Shown here piece by piece: positions 16,266-26,100 of a stretch of 64,000 nucleotides of DNA. Source of the stretch: CAYFMP01 sp964344215 (GTDB lineage Bacteria > Pseudomonadota > Alphaproteobacteria > Rhodospirillales > Casp-alpha2). Below the pieces are notes generated by a model that had not been told where the DNA came from, ran no database searches, and saw only the letters and a list, made by a program, of their open reading frames with translations. The stretch spans positions 21,356-85,355 of the forward strand of contig CAYFMP010000007.1 in assembly GCA_964344215.1 (NCBI GenBank). Reading direction: 5' to 3'. Numbering within the stretch: the first letter of the stretch is position 1; every line of letters begins with the position of its first letter. The position numbers and the translations under genes were made by a program.

Positions 16266-17572
16266 TGGCGAAAATAGCCAAGCCCAACGCGCCCCGCGAC
16301 TACGGAGTCGAGACCCTGGCCGTCCATGCCGGCGCCGCGCCCGATCCGGTGACGGGCGCGCGCAACACGCCGATCTATCAGACCACGTCCTACGTGTTCG
16401 ACGATGTCGACCACGCGGCCGACCTGTTCAACCTGCAAACCTTCGGTTTCATCTATTCGCGGCTGACCAACCCGACGGTTTCCGTCCTCGAGGAACGCAT
16501 GGCCAGCCTTGAGAACGGACGCGCCTGTGTGTGCGCGGCATCGGGGCACGCCGCCCAGTTCCTGGCCTTCTTCACGCTGCTGGAACCGGGCGACGAGTTC
16601 ATCGCGTCCAGGAACCTCTATGGCGGCTCGATCACCCAGTTCGGAGTCAGCTTCAAGCGCTTGGGCTGGAACTGCGCGTTCGTCGATCCGACCGACCCCG
16701 AAAACTTTCGGGCTGCAATGACACCCAAGACCAAGGCCATCTTCATCGAGGTGCTGGCCAATCCGGGCGGCATCGTGCTCGACATGGAAGCCATCGCCGA
16801 GATCGCCGCCGAGGCCGGCATCCCGCTGATCGTAGACAACACGCTGGCGACGCCGTATCTGCTGAGGCCCTTGGACTGGGGCGCCGATCTGGTCATCCAT
16901 TCGACCACCAAGTTCCTGACGGGCCACGGCACCGGGCTCGGCGGGGCGTTGATCGAATCGGGCAAGTTCGACTGGACCGGCGGTCCCGGCTTCCCGACCA
17001 TGACCGAGCCCGACCCGGCCTATCACGGCCTCACCTTCTTGGAGACCTTTGGCGATTTCGGTTTCACCATGAAGGCCCGCGCTGTGGCGCTCCGCGATTT
17101 CGGGGCCTGTTTGTCGCCGGCCAACGCGTTCTACACCATCACCGGCATCGAATCGTTGCCGGCCCGCATGGACCGTCACGTCGCCAATGCCGGGATTGTC
17201 GCCGCATTTCTGGAAGCCCACCCGAAGGTCGCCTGGGTGTCGTACGCCGGGCTCGAGTCGAGCCCGTTCCGCGAGCTTGCCCGGAAGTACCTGCCGAAGG
17301 GTGCCGGCTCGGTCTTCACCTTCGGCTTGAAGGGCGGCTACGAGGCCGGCGTCAAGCTGGTCGAGCACGTCAATTTGTTCTCGCACCTGGCCAACATCGG
17401 CGATACGCGCTCGCTGATCCTGCACCCGGCCTCGACCACGCATCGCCAACTGTCCGAAGAACAACGCGAGGCGGCCGGCGCCGGCCCCGACGTCATCCGT
17501 CTGTCGGTCGGCCTGGAGACGCCGGACGACCTGATAGACGACCTCGAGCGGGGATTGGCGGGAGTCGGCTGA
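16265..17572 (+). CDS. metY: O-acetylhomoserine sulfhydrylase (Cys/Met metabolism PLP enzyme)
   Basis: A 435-residue gamma-family PLP enzyme. Motifs are TLAVHAGAAPDPVTGARNTP at the N-terminus, YSRLTNPTVSVLEERMA, and the PLP lysine in IHSTTKFLTGHGTGLGG. The length and the start pattern fit O-acetylhomoserine aminocarboxypropyltransferase, which makes homocysteine from sulfide, rather than the shorter MetB. It ends the operon with the CoA-binding protein and crotonase and faces an outer-membrane protein gene. Confidence 0.9.
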   Translation: MAKIAKPNAPRDYGVETLAVHAGAAPDPVTGARNTPIYQTTSYVFDDVDHAADLFNLQTFGFIYSRLTNPTVSVLEERMASLENGRACVCAASGHAAQFLAFFTLLEPGDEFIASRNLYGGSITQFGVSFKRLGWNCAFVDPTDPENFRAAMTPKTKAIFIEVLANPGGIVLDMEAIAEIAAEAGIPLIVDNTLATPYLLRPLDWGADLVIHSTTKFLTGHGTGLGGALIESGKFDWTGGPGFPTMTEPDPAYHGLTFLETFGDFGFTMKARAVALRDFGACLSPANAFYTITGIESLPARMDRHVANAGIVAAFLEAHPKVAWVSYAGLESSPFRELARKYLPKGAGSVFTFGLKGGYEAGVKLVEHVNLFSHLANIGDTRSLILHPASTTHRQLSEEQREAAGAGPDVIRLSVGLETPDDLIDDLERGLAGVG

Positions 17573-17587
17573 CGTTTCCTTTCCATC

Positions 17588-18271
17588 TCAGAACCTATAC
17601 GTGAGTCCGGCCAGTACGCTGTGGTTCAAGGTATCGACTTCGAAGTTGGTGCCGTCGACCGCGGTCAGGCCGGGATCGGTCGTCCCGAACAGCCGATAGG
17701 AAATCCCGGCCGACATTTTTTCGGTGACTTGGTAATTGATTCCTGCCCCGGCCTGAAGCGCGAACACGGTATCGCTGTCGTCGGCCAGCAGAGCCGAAAG
17801 AGCCGTCGCATCGTTGATGCTGATCCTGGCGCCGCCGAGCCCTGCCATCACGAAAGGACGCAACTTTTCGCCCTTGTTGAAATCGTATGCGACGTTCGCC
17901 ATGAAACCGAGCGTTGTCGTATCTCCGGTCAGCGCCGTGGTCGCCGTCAATGCGGTGCCGAAAATGGTGGCGGGAACCGACACGGTAATGTCGTCATAGT
18001 CGTTCTTGCGGTAGGACAGTTCCCCTTCGATACGAACGCCGGAGGAAAGCTGCTTGCCGAGCGCCCCCGATACAACCGGGCCGGTGTCCAGGGAGTGCTC
18101 GACCCGGACCGCGCCGAACGACGCCGAATCGACGTCGGAGTCCGGATAGAGGTTAACACCGGCGCCGAGGCTCGCGTACCAACCGTCTGCATGCGCCAAA
18201 GGGATCGCCCCGACGGCCGCAGCAACCGTGACCGCAGCGAGACCCGCTCGCATCAATCTAAGCTTCGCCAC
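17588..18271 (-). CDS. outer-membrane beta-barrel protein
   Basis: A 227-residue protein with a signal peptide (MAKLRLMRAGLAA start, cleavage near AHADG) and a mature part that begins GWYASLGAGVNLYP and ends in a terminal phenylalanine (AGLTYRF), the recognition signal for the Bam complex. Alternating beta strands with glycine-rich turns suggest a small eight-stranded barrel of the OmpW/OmpA-like/Lom group. The ligand is unknown. It converges with metY, with only 15 bases between them. Confidence 0.85.
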   Translation of the reverse strand: MAKLRLMRAGLAAVTVAAAVGAIPLAHADGWYASLGAGVNLYPDSDVDSASFGAVRVEHSLDTGPVVSGALGKQLSSGVRIEGELSYRKNDYDDITVSVPATIFGTALTATTALTGDTTTLGFMANVAYDFNKGEKLRPFVMAGLGGARISINDATALSALLADDSDTVFALQAGAGINYQVTEKMSAGISYRLFGTTDPGLTAVDGTNFEVDTLNHSVLAGLTYRF

Positions 18272-18592
18272 TTTCTTCTACCCCCAATTCGATGAATGGA
18301 AAACAACTTTAACGGAAAATTCTTCTAGCACTCCATTCTCAACCATACAACGAAAATTATGAACGTATTTCTATATACCGTATATCACGGGAAATAACCG
18401 TCCGAGCGACGAGCGGCGCCGCACGGCGATCGCCGCCATTTATCGAGCCGGTCCGGGCGCGACGAAGGTTGCGCGGCCGAGGCGATTCAGGCATAGAAGA
18501 AGCAATAGGGAACCGGGCCGCGGCTACCCGCCGCGGCCCGATACATTGGGGAGGTGTCGGCGGGAAGAGTTCCGCCCGACATAAGAAACCGA
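18272..18592 (+). promoter_or_regulatory. intergenic region upstream of the TRAP genes with a 13-bp palindrome
   Basis: About 320 bases without a gene between the outer-membrane protein (leftward) and the TRAP membrane subunits (rightward). An AT-rich part near 18330-18400 contains ATATACcGTATAT (18373-18385), an inverted repeat of six-base arms around one base, a shape used by GntR-type and related dimeric repressors. No regulator of that class is adjacent. The rest shows no recognisable element. Confidence 0.3.
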
Positions 18593-19099
18593 GTGCCGAA
18601 CGCCGTAAAGACTTACGTGCGATTTGCCGAGTCCGTGAACCGCTTCGTCGGGCGGATCATCATGTACTTGATCTTCGGCATGATCGGCATCCTGTTGTGG
18701 TCGTCGATCTCGAAGACGTTTTTCCTGCCGTCCCTATGGACGCTCGAGGTCGCGCAGTTCGCCATGGTCGCCTATTACATCCTCGGCGGGCCGTACTCGA
18801 TCCAACTCGGCTCGAACGTCCGCATGGATCTGTTTTACGCCGACTGGTCGATAAGGAGAAAAGCGTGGTTTGACGCCTTCACGGTTTTCTTCCTGATCTT
18901 CTACCTCGGCGTCGTGTTCTACGGCGCCATCGAAAGCACCAGTTACGCCTTCCAGTACGACGAGCGCAATCCGACCGCTTGGCGCCCGGTTTTGTGGCCG
19001 ATCAAGACGATCATGTGCACGGGCTTGTTCCTGATGCTCCTTCAGGCGATCGCCGAGCTGTTCAAGGACATCGCCCGAATCAGAGGCGAGTATCTCTGA
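18593..19099 (+). CDS. dctQ: TRAP transporter small membrane subunit
   Basis: About 168 residues with four hydrophobic segments, the DctQ topology; the second begins near YLIFGMIGILLWSSISKTFF and the family's conserved central region is LGGPYSIQLGSNVRMDLFY. With DctM it forms the inner-membrane unit of a sodium- or proton-driven importer. The start is uncertain: I use the GTG at 18593; another GTG at 18554 lies right against a GGGGAG, too close to use it. Its stop overlaps the dctM ATG. Confidence 0.8.
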   Translation: MPNAVKTYVRFAESVNRFVGRIIMYLIFGMIGILLWSSISKTFFLPSLWTLEVAQFAMVAYYILGGPYSIQLGSNVRMDLFYADWSIRRKAWFDAFTVFFLIFYLGVVFYGAIESTSYAFQYDERNPTAWRPVLWPIKTIMCTGLFLMLLQAIAELFKDIARIRGEYL

Positions 19100-20421
19100 T
19101 GTCGCACGAAATGATCGCCATCCTGATGTTCTCGTCGATGATGCTGATGTTGTTGACGGGGCAGCGGGTGTTCGCCGCCATCGGCTTCGTCGCCGCGATC
19201 TCGGCGCTGTTGCTTTGGGGCACCGGCGGCTCCGATATCCCGTTCTCGTCGGCAATGAAGTTGATGAAATGGTACCCGCTCCTGACACTGCCGATGTTCA
19301 TTTTCATGGGCTACGTGTTGTCGGAATCGAAAATCGCCGACGACCTCTACCGCATGTTCCACGTCTGGATGGGACCGGTCAACGGCGGGCTGGCCATCGG
19401 CACCATCGGGCTGATGGTCCTGATCTCGGCCATGAACGGTCTTTCCGTCGCCGGCATGGCGATCGGAGCGACGATCGCCCTGCCGGAGCTGCTGAGCCGG
19501 AAGTACGACAAGCGCATGGTGACCGGAGTGATTCAGGCCGGGGCTTCGCTCGGCATTCTCGTGCCGCCCTCGGTCGTCCTGGTTCTCTATGCGATGATCG
19601 CGCGCCAGCCGGTCGGCCAACTGTGGCTGGCCGGCGTGTTCCCCGGCTTGATGATGGCGGGGTTGTTTGTGGTCTACATCTTCATTCGCTGCCGTCTGCA
19701 GCCCGAACTGGGCCCAGCGCTGAGCCGCGAGGAACGCAGCGTGCCGATGTCGGAGAAATTGCGGCTTCTGCGCGCCGGACTGCTGCCGGTCGTGATCTTC
19801 GGCGCCATGATGGTGCCCTTCGTCAACGGCTGGACGAGCCTGGTCGAAAGCTCGGCCATCGGCGCCATGACGGCGTTCATGGCCGCCGTCCTCAAGGGGC
19901 GAATGACGAAACAGGTTTTCGAGGTCTCGGTCCGCAGTACGCTGGCGATTTCCTGCATGTTCATGTGGATCATTCTGGCGGCGCTGGCCTTCGGCGCCGT
20001 TTTCGACGGGCTCGGCGCCGTCAAGGCCATCGACAACCTGTTCACGGAGCAGCTCGGGCTCAATCCGCTGATGATCCTGATTTTGATGCAGCTCTCCTTC
20101 CTGGTGATGGGGACGTTCCTCGACGACACCGCGATGCTGGTCATCGTCGCACCGCTTTACGTTCCGCTGGTCGGCGCCCTCGGGTTCGATCTCATCTGGT
20201 ACGGGGTGCTCTACACCGTTACCTGCCAAATCGCGTACATGACGCCGCCGTTCGGCTACAACCTGTTCCTGATGCGCGCCATGGCTCCGCCGGAAATCAG
20301 TATTCACGACATCTACCGCTCGATCATCCCGTTCGTCGCGGTCATGGTGCTGGCGTTGAGCCTGCTCATCGTTTTTCCGGAGATTGCGCTGTGGCTGCCG
20401 CACTATATCTACGGCAAGTAG
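19099..20421 (+). CDS. dctM: TRAP transporter large membrane subunit
   Basis: A 440-residue DctM protein with about twelve to thirteen transmembrane segments. Conserved regions are the N-terminal LLTGQRVFAAIGFVAAIS, the GLSVAGMAIGATIALPELL loop and the end CQIAYMTPPFGYNLFLMRA. It is the transport pore that works with the periplasmic receptor DctP encoded 1.4 kb downstream. The gene overlaps dctQ by one base (TGATG). It is followed by an oppositely oriented regulator gene. Confidence 0.93.
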   Translation: MSHEMIAILMFSSMMLMLLTGQRVFAAIGFVAAISALLLWGTGGSDIPFSSAMKLMKWYPLLTLPMFIFMGYVLSESKIADDLYRMFHVWMGPVNGGLAIGTIGLMVLISAMNGLSVAGMAIGATIALPELLSRKYDKRMVTGVIQAGASLGILVPPSVVLVLYAMIARQPVGQLWLAGVFPGLMMAGLFVVYIFIRCRLQPELGPALSREERSVPMSEKLRLLRAGLLPVVIFGAMMVPFVNGWTSLVESSAIGAMTAFMAAVLKGRMTKQVFEVSVRSTLAISCMFMWIILAALAFGAVFDGLGAVKAIDNLFTEQLGLNPLMILILMQLSFLVMGTFLDDTAMLVIVAPLYVPLVGALGFDLIWYGVLYTVTCQIAYMTPPFGYNLFLMRAMAPPEISIHDIYRSIIPFVAVMVLALSLLIVFPEIALWLPHYIYGK

Positions 20422-20437
20422 ATTCTTCTCGGGGCGT

Positions 20438-21315
20438 CTAGCCCGGTTCGTGCTGGGACTTGCGCAGTTCCTCGAGCCGCTCCATGCGTTCGCGGGTCTT
20501 CGGCCACAGGCGATCGTTGACGGCGCCGATCAGGGCCTCGACCAGGACCATGGTGGCGGCCGACGAATCCCATTTCGACGGCACCTCGATGTGGACCGGA
20601 AAGACATGCTTGGCGACCCGGGTGATCGGCGACAGCCATTTGTCGGTGAACAGCACCACCGTGGCGCGGCGTTTGGCGGCCTGTTCGGCGAAGTGGACGA
20701 CGTCGTCCTGGTAGCGGCGCACGTNNNNNNNNNNACCAGGATCACGTCGCGGGGGCCGACGTCGAGCAGGGTTTCGAGCCAGAGTGCGGGTTGGCCGCCG
20801 ATGTGCTGGACGTTCTCGCGAATGGCATGCAGGTGGTAATAGAGATACTCGGCGATGGCGTCGGTGAAGCGGCCGCCGAACATATAGATGGTGCGGCGGC
20901 GGTCGCCGAGCAGGCCGACGACGGTTTCGAACTCGCTGTAGGAGATCTGCTCGAAGGTGCGGCGCACGTTGTCCTGGGTGGCGCCGACGAAGGCCTCCAG
21001 GAAGTTCTCGGAGCGCGCCGCGTCGGCGTCGTCGCCGAGCCGCTTGGTCAGCGGCGACTGGAACTGCGATTCCAGTTCGGTCCTGAGCGCCTGCTGGAAA
21101 TCGGGATAGCCCGAATAGCCGAGCTTGGCGACGAAGCGATGGACGGTCGGCGCGCTGACCGCCGATTTGTCGGCCAACTCGACCAGCGTGCCGAGGCCGG
21201 CCACCGGATAGTTGGCGAGCAGGGTCAGCGCCACCTTGCGCTCCATCGGCGTCAGGCGCTCCATGCTCTGGCGGATTTCTCCCGCGGCCGACCATGTTTT
21301 CGAACTCGGTGTCAT
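20438..21315 (-). CDS. RpiR-family transcriptional regulator, interrupted by an assembly gap
   Basis: An N-terminal RpiR helix-turn-helix domain (EIRQSMERLTPMERKVALTL through SAPTVHRFVAKLGYSGYPDF) and a C-terminal SIS sugar-phosphate-binding domain. Ten undefined bases at 20725-20734 split the SIS domain, and the frames on the two sides do not match across exactly ten bases. The true gap must be 2 modulo 3 bases; five bases would give a continuous DVILV-F-D-VRRYQDD. So the gene is probably intact and the gap length is arbitrary. It lies between dctM and dctP, and is likely their regulator. Confidence 0.8.
20725..20734. other. run of ten undefined bases (assembly gap)
   Basis: The only N run in the window. 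It falls inside the RpiR-family regulator. The reading frames on the two sides are compatible only with a gap of 2, 5, 8, 11 and so on bases, so ten is a placeholder length. Confidence 0.99.
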
Positions 21316-21776
21316 CGACGCGTCTGCTCCGCAGCCTGGCAAAATTCGAAAAATTCTTTCCAAAAACTGAGCCACTCGCCGAAAAATTTCAACGGTTTCA
21401 TGACAGGAAAAAATAACTTGTTGATATTAAACGATTTAATGAAACACCGGGAAGCGATCATGAAAGGATTGATTTTTTCCTTATTGACTGATTTTTCCGT
21501 ATCTGAAAAAGTTATTTCAACGCTTCAATAGGCTGGCGCAGCCATCATCGACACCGACAAGGGGGATTGAAAAAGCAGACGTTCATCGACAACCGGGAGT
21601 CGGCGGCCGGGCATGGCGCGTTCGGATGCGGGCATCCCATCGAGTACCGGGAAACGGCCTTTGCATCATGCACTTGGCGTCGGCCGGAGGCGGATCGCAG
21701 CAGCGGATTTTGATTACGGGATATGGGAAATACTGTAGGATACCCAGTCCAAACACCACCAAGGGAGGCTGACAGA
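21316..21776. promoter_or_regulatory. divergent promoter region between the RpiR regulator and dctP
   Basis: A 460-base gene-free stretch, markedly AT-rich between 21340 and 21530. It contains GAAAAATTCTTTC (21348-21360) and GAAAAATTTC (21381-21390), similar near-palindromic A/T tracts that are candidates for the operator of the adjacent RpiR protein. RpiR/SIS regulators often bind such repeats; the link here is inference. dctP itself is preceded by the strong ribosome binding site AAGGGAGG. Confidence 0.4.
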
Positions 21777-22826
21777 ATGACCAAAAGACGCGATTTTCTC
21801 AAACAGGCGGGCGCGGCGACGGCCGGGGCGGTAGCTGCCTCGACCCTGAGCGCGCCCTATGTGCAGGCACAGAGCACCATCAAGTGGCGCATGCAGACCT
21901 ATGCCGGTCCCGCTTTGGCCGAGCACGTGATCAAGCCCGCCATCGACGCCTTCAACAAGGCGGCCCATGGACAGATGGAGGTCGAGCTTTTCTTCGCCGA
22001 CCAATTGGTGCCGACCGGCGAGTTGTTCCGCGCCATGCAAAAGGGCACGATCGATGCCGTGCAGTCGGACGACGACTCGATGGCGTCGCCGACCGAGGTC
22101 ACCGTCTTCGGCGGCTACTTCCCGTTCGCCAGCCGCTATTCGCTGGATGTGCCGGTGCTGTTCAGCCAATACGGCCTGAAGGAGATCTGGGACGCCGAGT
22201 ACGCCAAGGTCGGCGTCAAGCATATATCGGCCGGCGCCTGGGACCCCTGCCACTTCAATACGAAAGAACCCATCCGCAGTCTCGACGACCTCAAGGGCAT
22301 TCGCGTGTTCACCTTTCCGACGGCGGGTCGGTTCCTCAGCCAGTTCGGCGTCGTGCCGGTGACGCTGCCGTGGGAAGACATCGAGGTCGCCGTCCAGACC
22401 GGCGAGCTCGACGGTATCGCTTGGTCGGGCATCACCGAGGACTACACGGTCGGCTGGGCGGACGTCACCAACTACTTCCTCACCAACAACATCTCCGGCG
22501 CCTGGTGCGGATCGTTCTTCGCCAACATGGACAGTTGGAACAAGCTACCGGATCACCTGAAGACGATGTTGCAACTGGCGATGGACAGTTCGCACTACTA
22601 TCGCCAATGGTGGTACTGGGGTGGCGAAGCCCACCTGCGCACCAAGGGCACGAAATTGAAGCTGACCTCGATCCCCGACGACCAGTGGGCCAAGGTTGAG
22701 GCGGCGGCCTTGAAGTTCTGGGACGAGATCGCGGCCGAGTCCGAAACCAAAGCCAAAGTCGTCAATATCTTCAAGGAATACAATGCGGTCATGGCGAAAG
22801 CCGGACGACCGTATCGCTACGGCTGA
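21777..22826 (+). CDS. dctP: TRAP transporter solute-binding protein
   Basis: A 349-residue periplasmic receptor. The start MTKRRDFLKQAGAA has a twin-arginine-like signal, with cleavage near YVQAQS. The mature protein shows the DctP fold signatures: the TakP-like FNKAAHGQMEVELFFADQLV and the conserved domain-linking segment LDDLKGIRVF with the arginine that pairs with a ligand carboxylate. The substrate is therefore probably an organic acid such as a 2-oxo or hydroxy acid. AAGGGAGG precedes the ATG and an intrinsic terminator follows. Confidence 0.9.
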   Translation: MTKRRDFLKQAGAATAGAVAASTLSAPYVQAQSTIKWRMQTYAGPALAEHVIKPAIDAFNKAAHGQMEVELFFADQLVPTGELFRAMQKGTIDAVQSDDDSMASPTEVTVFGGYFPFASRYSLDVPVLFSQYGLKEIWDAEYAKVGVKHISAGAWDPCHFNTKEPIRSLDDLKGIRVFTFPTAGRFLSQFGVVPVTLPWEDIEVAVQTGELDGIAWSGITEDYTVGWADVTNYFLTNNISGAWCGSFFANMDSWNKLPDHLKTMLQLAMDSSHYYRQWWYWGGEAHLRTKGTKLKLTSIPDDQWAKVEAAALKFWDEIAAESETKAKVVNIFKEYNAVMAKAGRPYRYG

Positions 22827-22861
22827 CCACACTTCCGTTTCGTTCTCCTACCATTCGGTGT

Positions 22862-22894
22862 GGGCCGCGCCATCCCAGGCGCGGCCCTTTTTTT
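22862..22894 (+). terminator. rho-independent terminator of dctP
   Basis: GGGCCGCGC, an eight-base loop and GCGCGGCCC form a nine-bp stem followed by seven T residues, 35 bases after the dctP stop codon. Confidence 0.92.
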
Positions 22895-23012
22895 CGGGAG
22901 TGCGGGGCGGGCGTCGAGAGCCGGCGTCCGCTTTCGGATGGACAGTCAACGCCGCCCACAATACATTCCGAGGATCCGTTTGCAGCCGGGAGCGGACCTA
23001 ATCTAAATCATT

Positions 23013-23042
23013 TTGACATACAAATTTATGCAAAGTTAAACT
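23013..23042 (+). promoter_or_regulatory. candidate sigma-70 promoter of the sensor kinase gene
   Basis: A perfect -35 box TTGACA (23013-23018), an 18-base spacer and TAAACT (23037-23042) as -10. It lies in an AT-rich part of the 328-base gap between dctP and the kinase, about 100 bases before the kinase ATG. Between the dctP terminator and this promoter, GTCCGCT (22926) and AGCGGAC (22991) are short inverted arms of what may be a decayed intergenic repeat. Confidence 0.5.
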
Positions 23043-23154
23043 GTCGGACAATCCCACGCCTATTCTTGATCACCGTGGAAAACAGGCAAAAACAGTTTCG
23101 GCGTGAGTAGAATAACAGTCTTTGGTCATCTATCTTGAGTGTCGGTTAGGCTTC

Positions 23155-26100
23155 ATGATTGCACCTATTCCCGACAATGAATCCGAGCGGCTGGCTGCGT
23201 TAAAGGGCTTTGATATCCTCGATACGCCGCCGGAAGAAGCGTTCGACCGCATCACTCGAACGGTGACGGCCTTTCTGGACGTTCCGATCGCGCTCGTTTC
23301 CTTGGTCGACGAGAGCCGGCAATGGTTCAAATCGCGTCACGGCCTCGACGCCGGGGAAACGCCCCGCGACGTCGCGTTCTGCGCTCATGCCATTCTGGAC
23401 GATCAGGTCCTGGTCGTCGAGGATGCCGCCAAGGACAAGCGGTTCGCCGACAACCCGCTTGTCACCGGGGAACCCAATATTCGTTTCTATGCCGGCGCTC
23501 CGCTGTGCACCAAGGACGGGTTCAGGCTCGGAACCCTTTGCGCAATCGACTATGCACCACGGGAACTCACGAAAACACAGGAACAGGTTCTCTCGGATCT
23601 GGCGCAGGTCGTCGTCGACGAGATGGAACTGCGAATTGCCGCCAAGAAAGCGATCGAAGAAACGGCGGCACGGCAGCGCATCGAGGATGCCTATCGCGAA
23701 AGCGAGGCCCGTTACCGTGACATGACCGAGGCCGGCTCCGACTGGGTTTGGGAAATGGGCCCGGACCTGCGGTTTACCTACTTCTCCGAAAGTTTTCTTC
23801 CGATCGCCGGTGTCGAACCTGCTGCGTTGATCGGGAAATCCCGGTCCGACCTTGCGGCTGCCAGCGAGAGTCCGGAGAAGTGGGAGAAACATCTGGACGA
23901 CCTCGACAACCACCGATCCTTCCGCGATTTCCAGTATGAGCTTGTGCGTCCCGACGGCACTACCCAGCACATCAAGGTCAACGGCAAGTCGATCTTCGAC
24001 GAGGCCGGGAAATTCCTGGGGTATCGCGGCACCGGCACCAACGTGACCGCGCAGGTCGAGGCGGAAAGACGGGCGAAAAAGGCCCAAACGCTTCTCTCGG
24101 ATGCCGTTGAAAGCATTCCGAGCATGGTGCTCCTACTCGATGCCGACGATCGTTTCGTGCTCTGCAACAATGAATACTGGAAAACCATGGCGGAGATCGG
24201 CGACATGCTGGCGCCCGGCACGCCGTTCGCGGACATCTGTCGCGTCAGCGCCGAACGCGGTCTTGTGAAAGGGATGCAGGACGATCCCGAGGAGTGGGTG
24301 CGGATTCGCATGGCCCGGGTGCACAACCCCGGCGGCCCCGTAGTGCATCAGCAAAGGGATGGCCGGTGGGTCGCGATCCAGGATCACAAGACCAAAAACG
24401 GCGGTACTTTTATCATCCGCACCGATATCACCGAGCTTAAACGTGCCCAACAGGAGCTCCAGACAGCTCATGACGAGCTGGAGCATCGGGTCGAAGAACG
24501 GGCGCGGGAATTGAAGGAGAGCGAAGCCCGGCTGAGGGCGGTCTTCGACAACACCCCCGTGTGCATGAACCTGAAGGATACCGAAGGCCGCTACCTGCTT
24601 ATCAACAAGCCTTACGAAGAGTGGTTCGACCTCGCCGCGGAAGACATCATCGGCAAGAAAGCGAGCGAGTTCCTTGAAAACGCCACCGAGGTCGAGAACC
24701 TGACCAGTGCCGAACGAGCCGTGCTGGAAACCGGCGAAGCCTCTGAGAGAGAGGTCCGCGTTTTGCGCGACGATGGCAAGGTCTTCGACCGGATATTGAT
24801 CAAGTACCCGGTGAAGTCGGCGGAAGGATCGGTTCAGGCGATCGGAACGGTCGCCGTCGACATCACGGAACGCAGGCAGGCGGAGAGAAGGCTGCGAGCC
24901 GTCGCCGAGGCCGTCTCGGCGGCATCGGGCGAGAAACTGTTCGATCATTTGACCGAAGCCGTGGTGCACGTTCTGGAAGCGGATTACGCTTTCATCGGTG
25001 AGCTTCGGGATGACGAAAAGTCGTCGATTCGCACCACCTCGTTTTTCGCCGACGGCAAGACGGCCGAGAATTTCGAATACGATCTCGCGGGCACTCCGTG
25101 TGAAAACGTAGTTGATAAAACCACATGCGTTTACGACCGCGATATCCAGAAGAAATTCCCCGAAGACTCGGGCCTCAAGACATTGGGCGTTGAAAGTTAC
25201 GTCGGAATACCGCTGTTCGGCGCCGAGCAAGAGCCCCTTGGCATTATCGTCGCAATGAGCCGAAAGCCCCTCGACGATCCGGAGAAAGCCACCGACCTTC
25301 TAAAAATCTTTGCCATCCGCGCCGCGGCCGAACTTGAGCGCAAGCGGGCCGAGTCGGCACTGCGGGAGAGTCAGGAACTGCTCCAAAATCTTCTGGACCA
25401 CTCGCCGGCGATCATCGCCATCCGGGATACGGCGGGCCGGTTCCGACTGATCAACCGCGCTTTCGAGGAAGCCTTCGGCGTTACCGACGACGCCCTGAGG
25501 GGCAAGCACATAAGGGACCTGATGCCGAATGGCTTCGCGAAGGACTTAAGCGAATATGACAGAAAGGTCATCGAGTCCGGGAAGCCGATGATCCACGAAC
25601 ATCCGGCTGATCTAAAGCGCGGAGGGGATAGGCTGTTAACCGCGCGCTTTCCGATTAGGAATGACGCCGGAAACATCGTTGCGGTTGGCTCCATTGCCAC
25701 GGACATAACCGAAATTCGGCATACCGAAGAAACGCTCCGCGAGGTCGAAAAGCAATATCAAGCCGTCGTCGAGGACCAGACCGAGATGATCAGCCGCCAC
25801 GCGCCAGATGGGACAAGAACCTTCGTCAACCAGTCCTATTGCAGATACCACGGCAAGACCAAGAAGCAGTTGATTGGTCGTTCCGCATATGACGGACTGA
25901 CGGCGGATGATCTGAAGAGGCTCAAGGCTGTTTACAAAAGCCTGACGCCGGAAAACCCGACGGGTGAGTATGAAATCGCCGTTCCCGGGCCGGATGGCGA
26001 AACGGTCTGGCAGCTATGGACGAAGCGGGCCATTTTCGACGAGGACGGACAGGTCACGGAGTATCAAGCGGTTGGCCGCGATGTTTCTGACCGCAAACGG

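Noticed and set aside
15965..17464. Long leftward frame opposite metY
   Set aside because: The composition is that of a GC-rich antisense shadow; metY is firmly identified on the other strand.
20438..21315. RpiR regulator as a frameshifted pseudogene
   Set aside because: The frame change coincides exactly with the ten undefined bases, so an assembly gap explains it.
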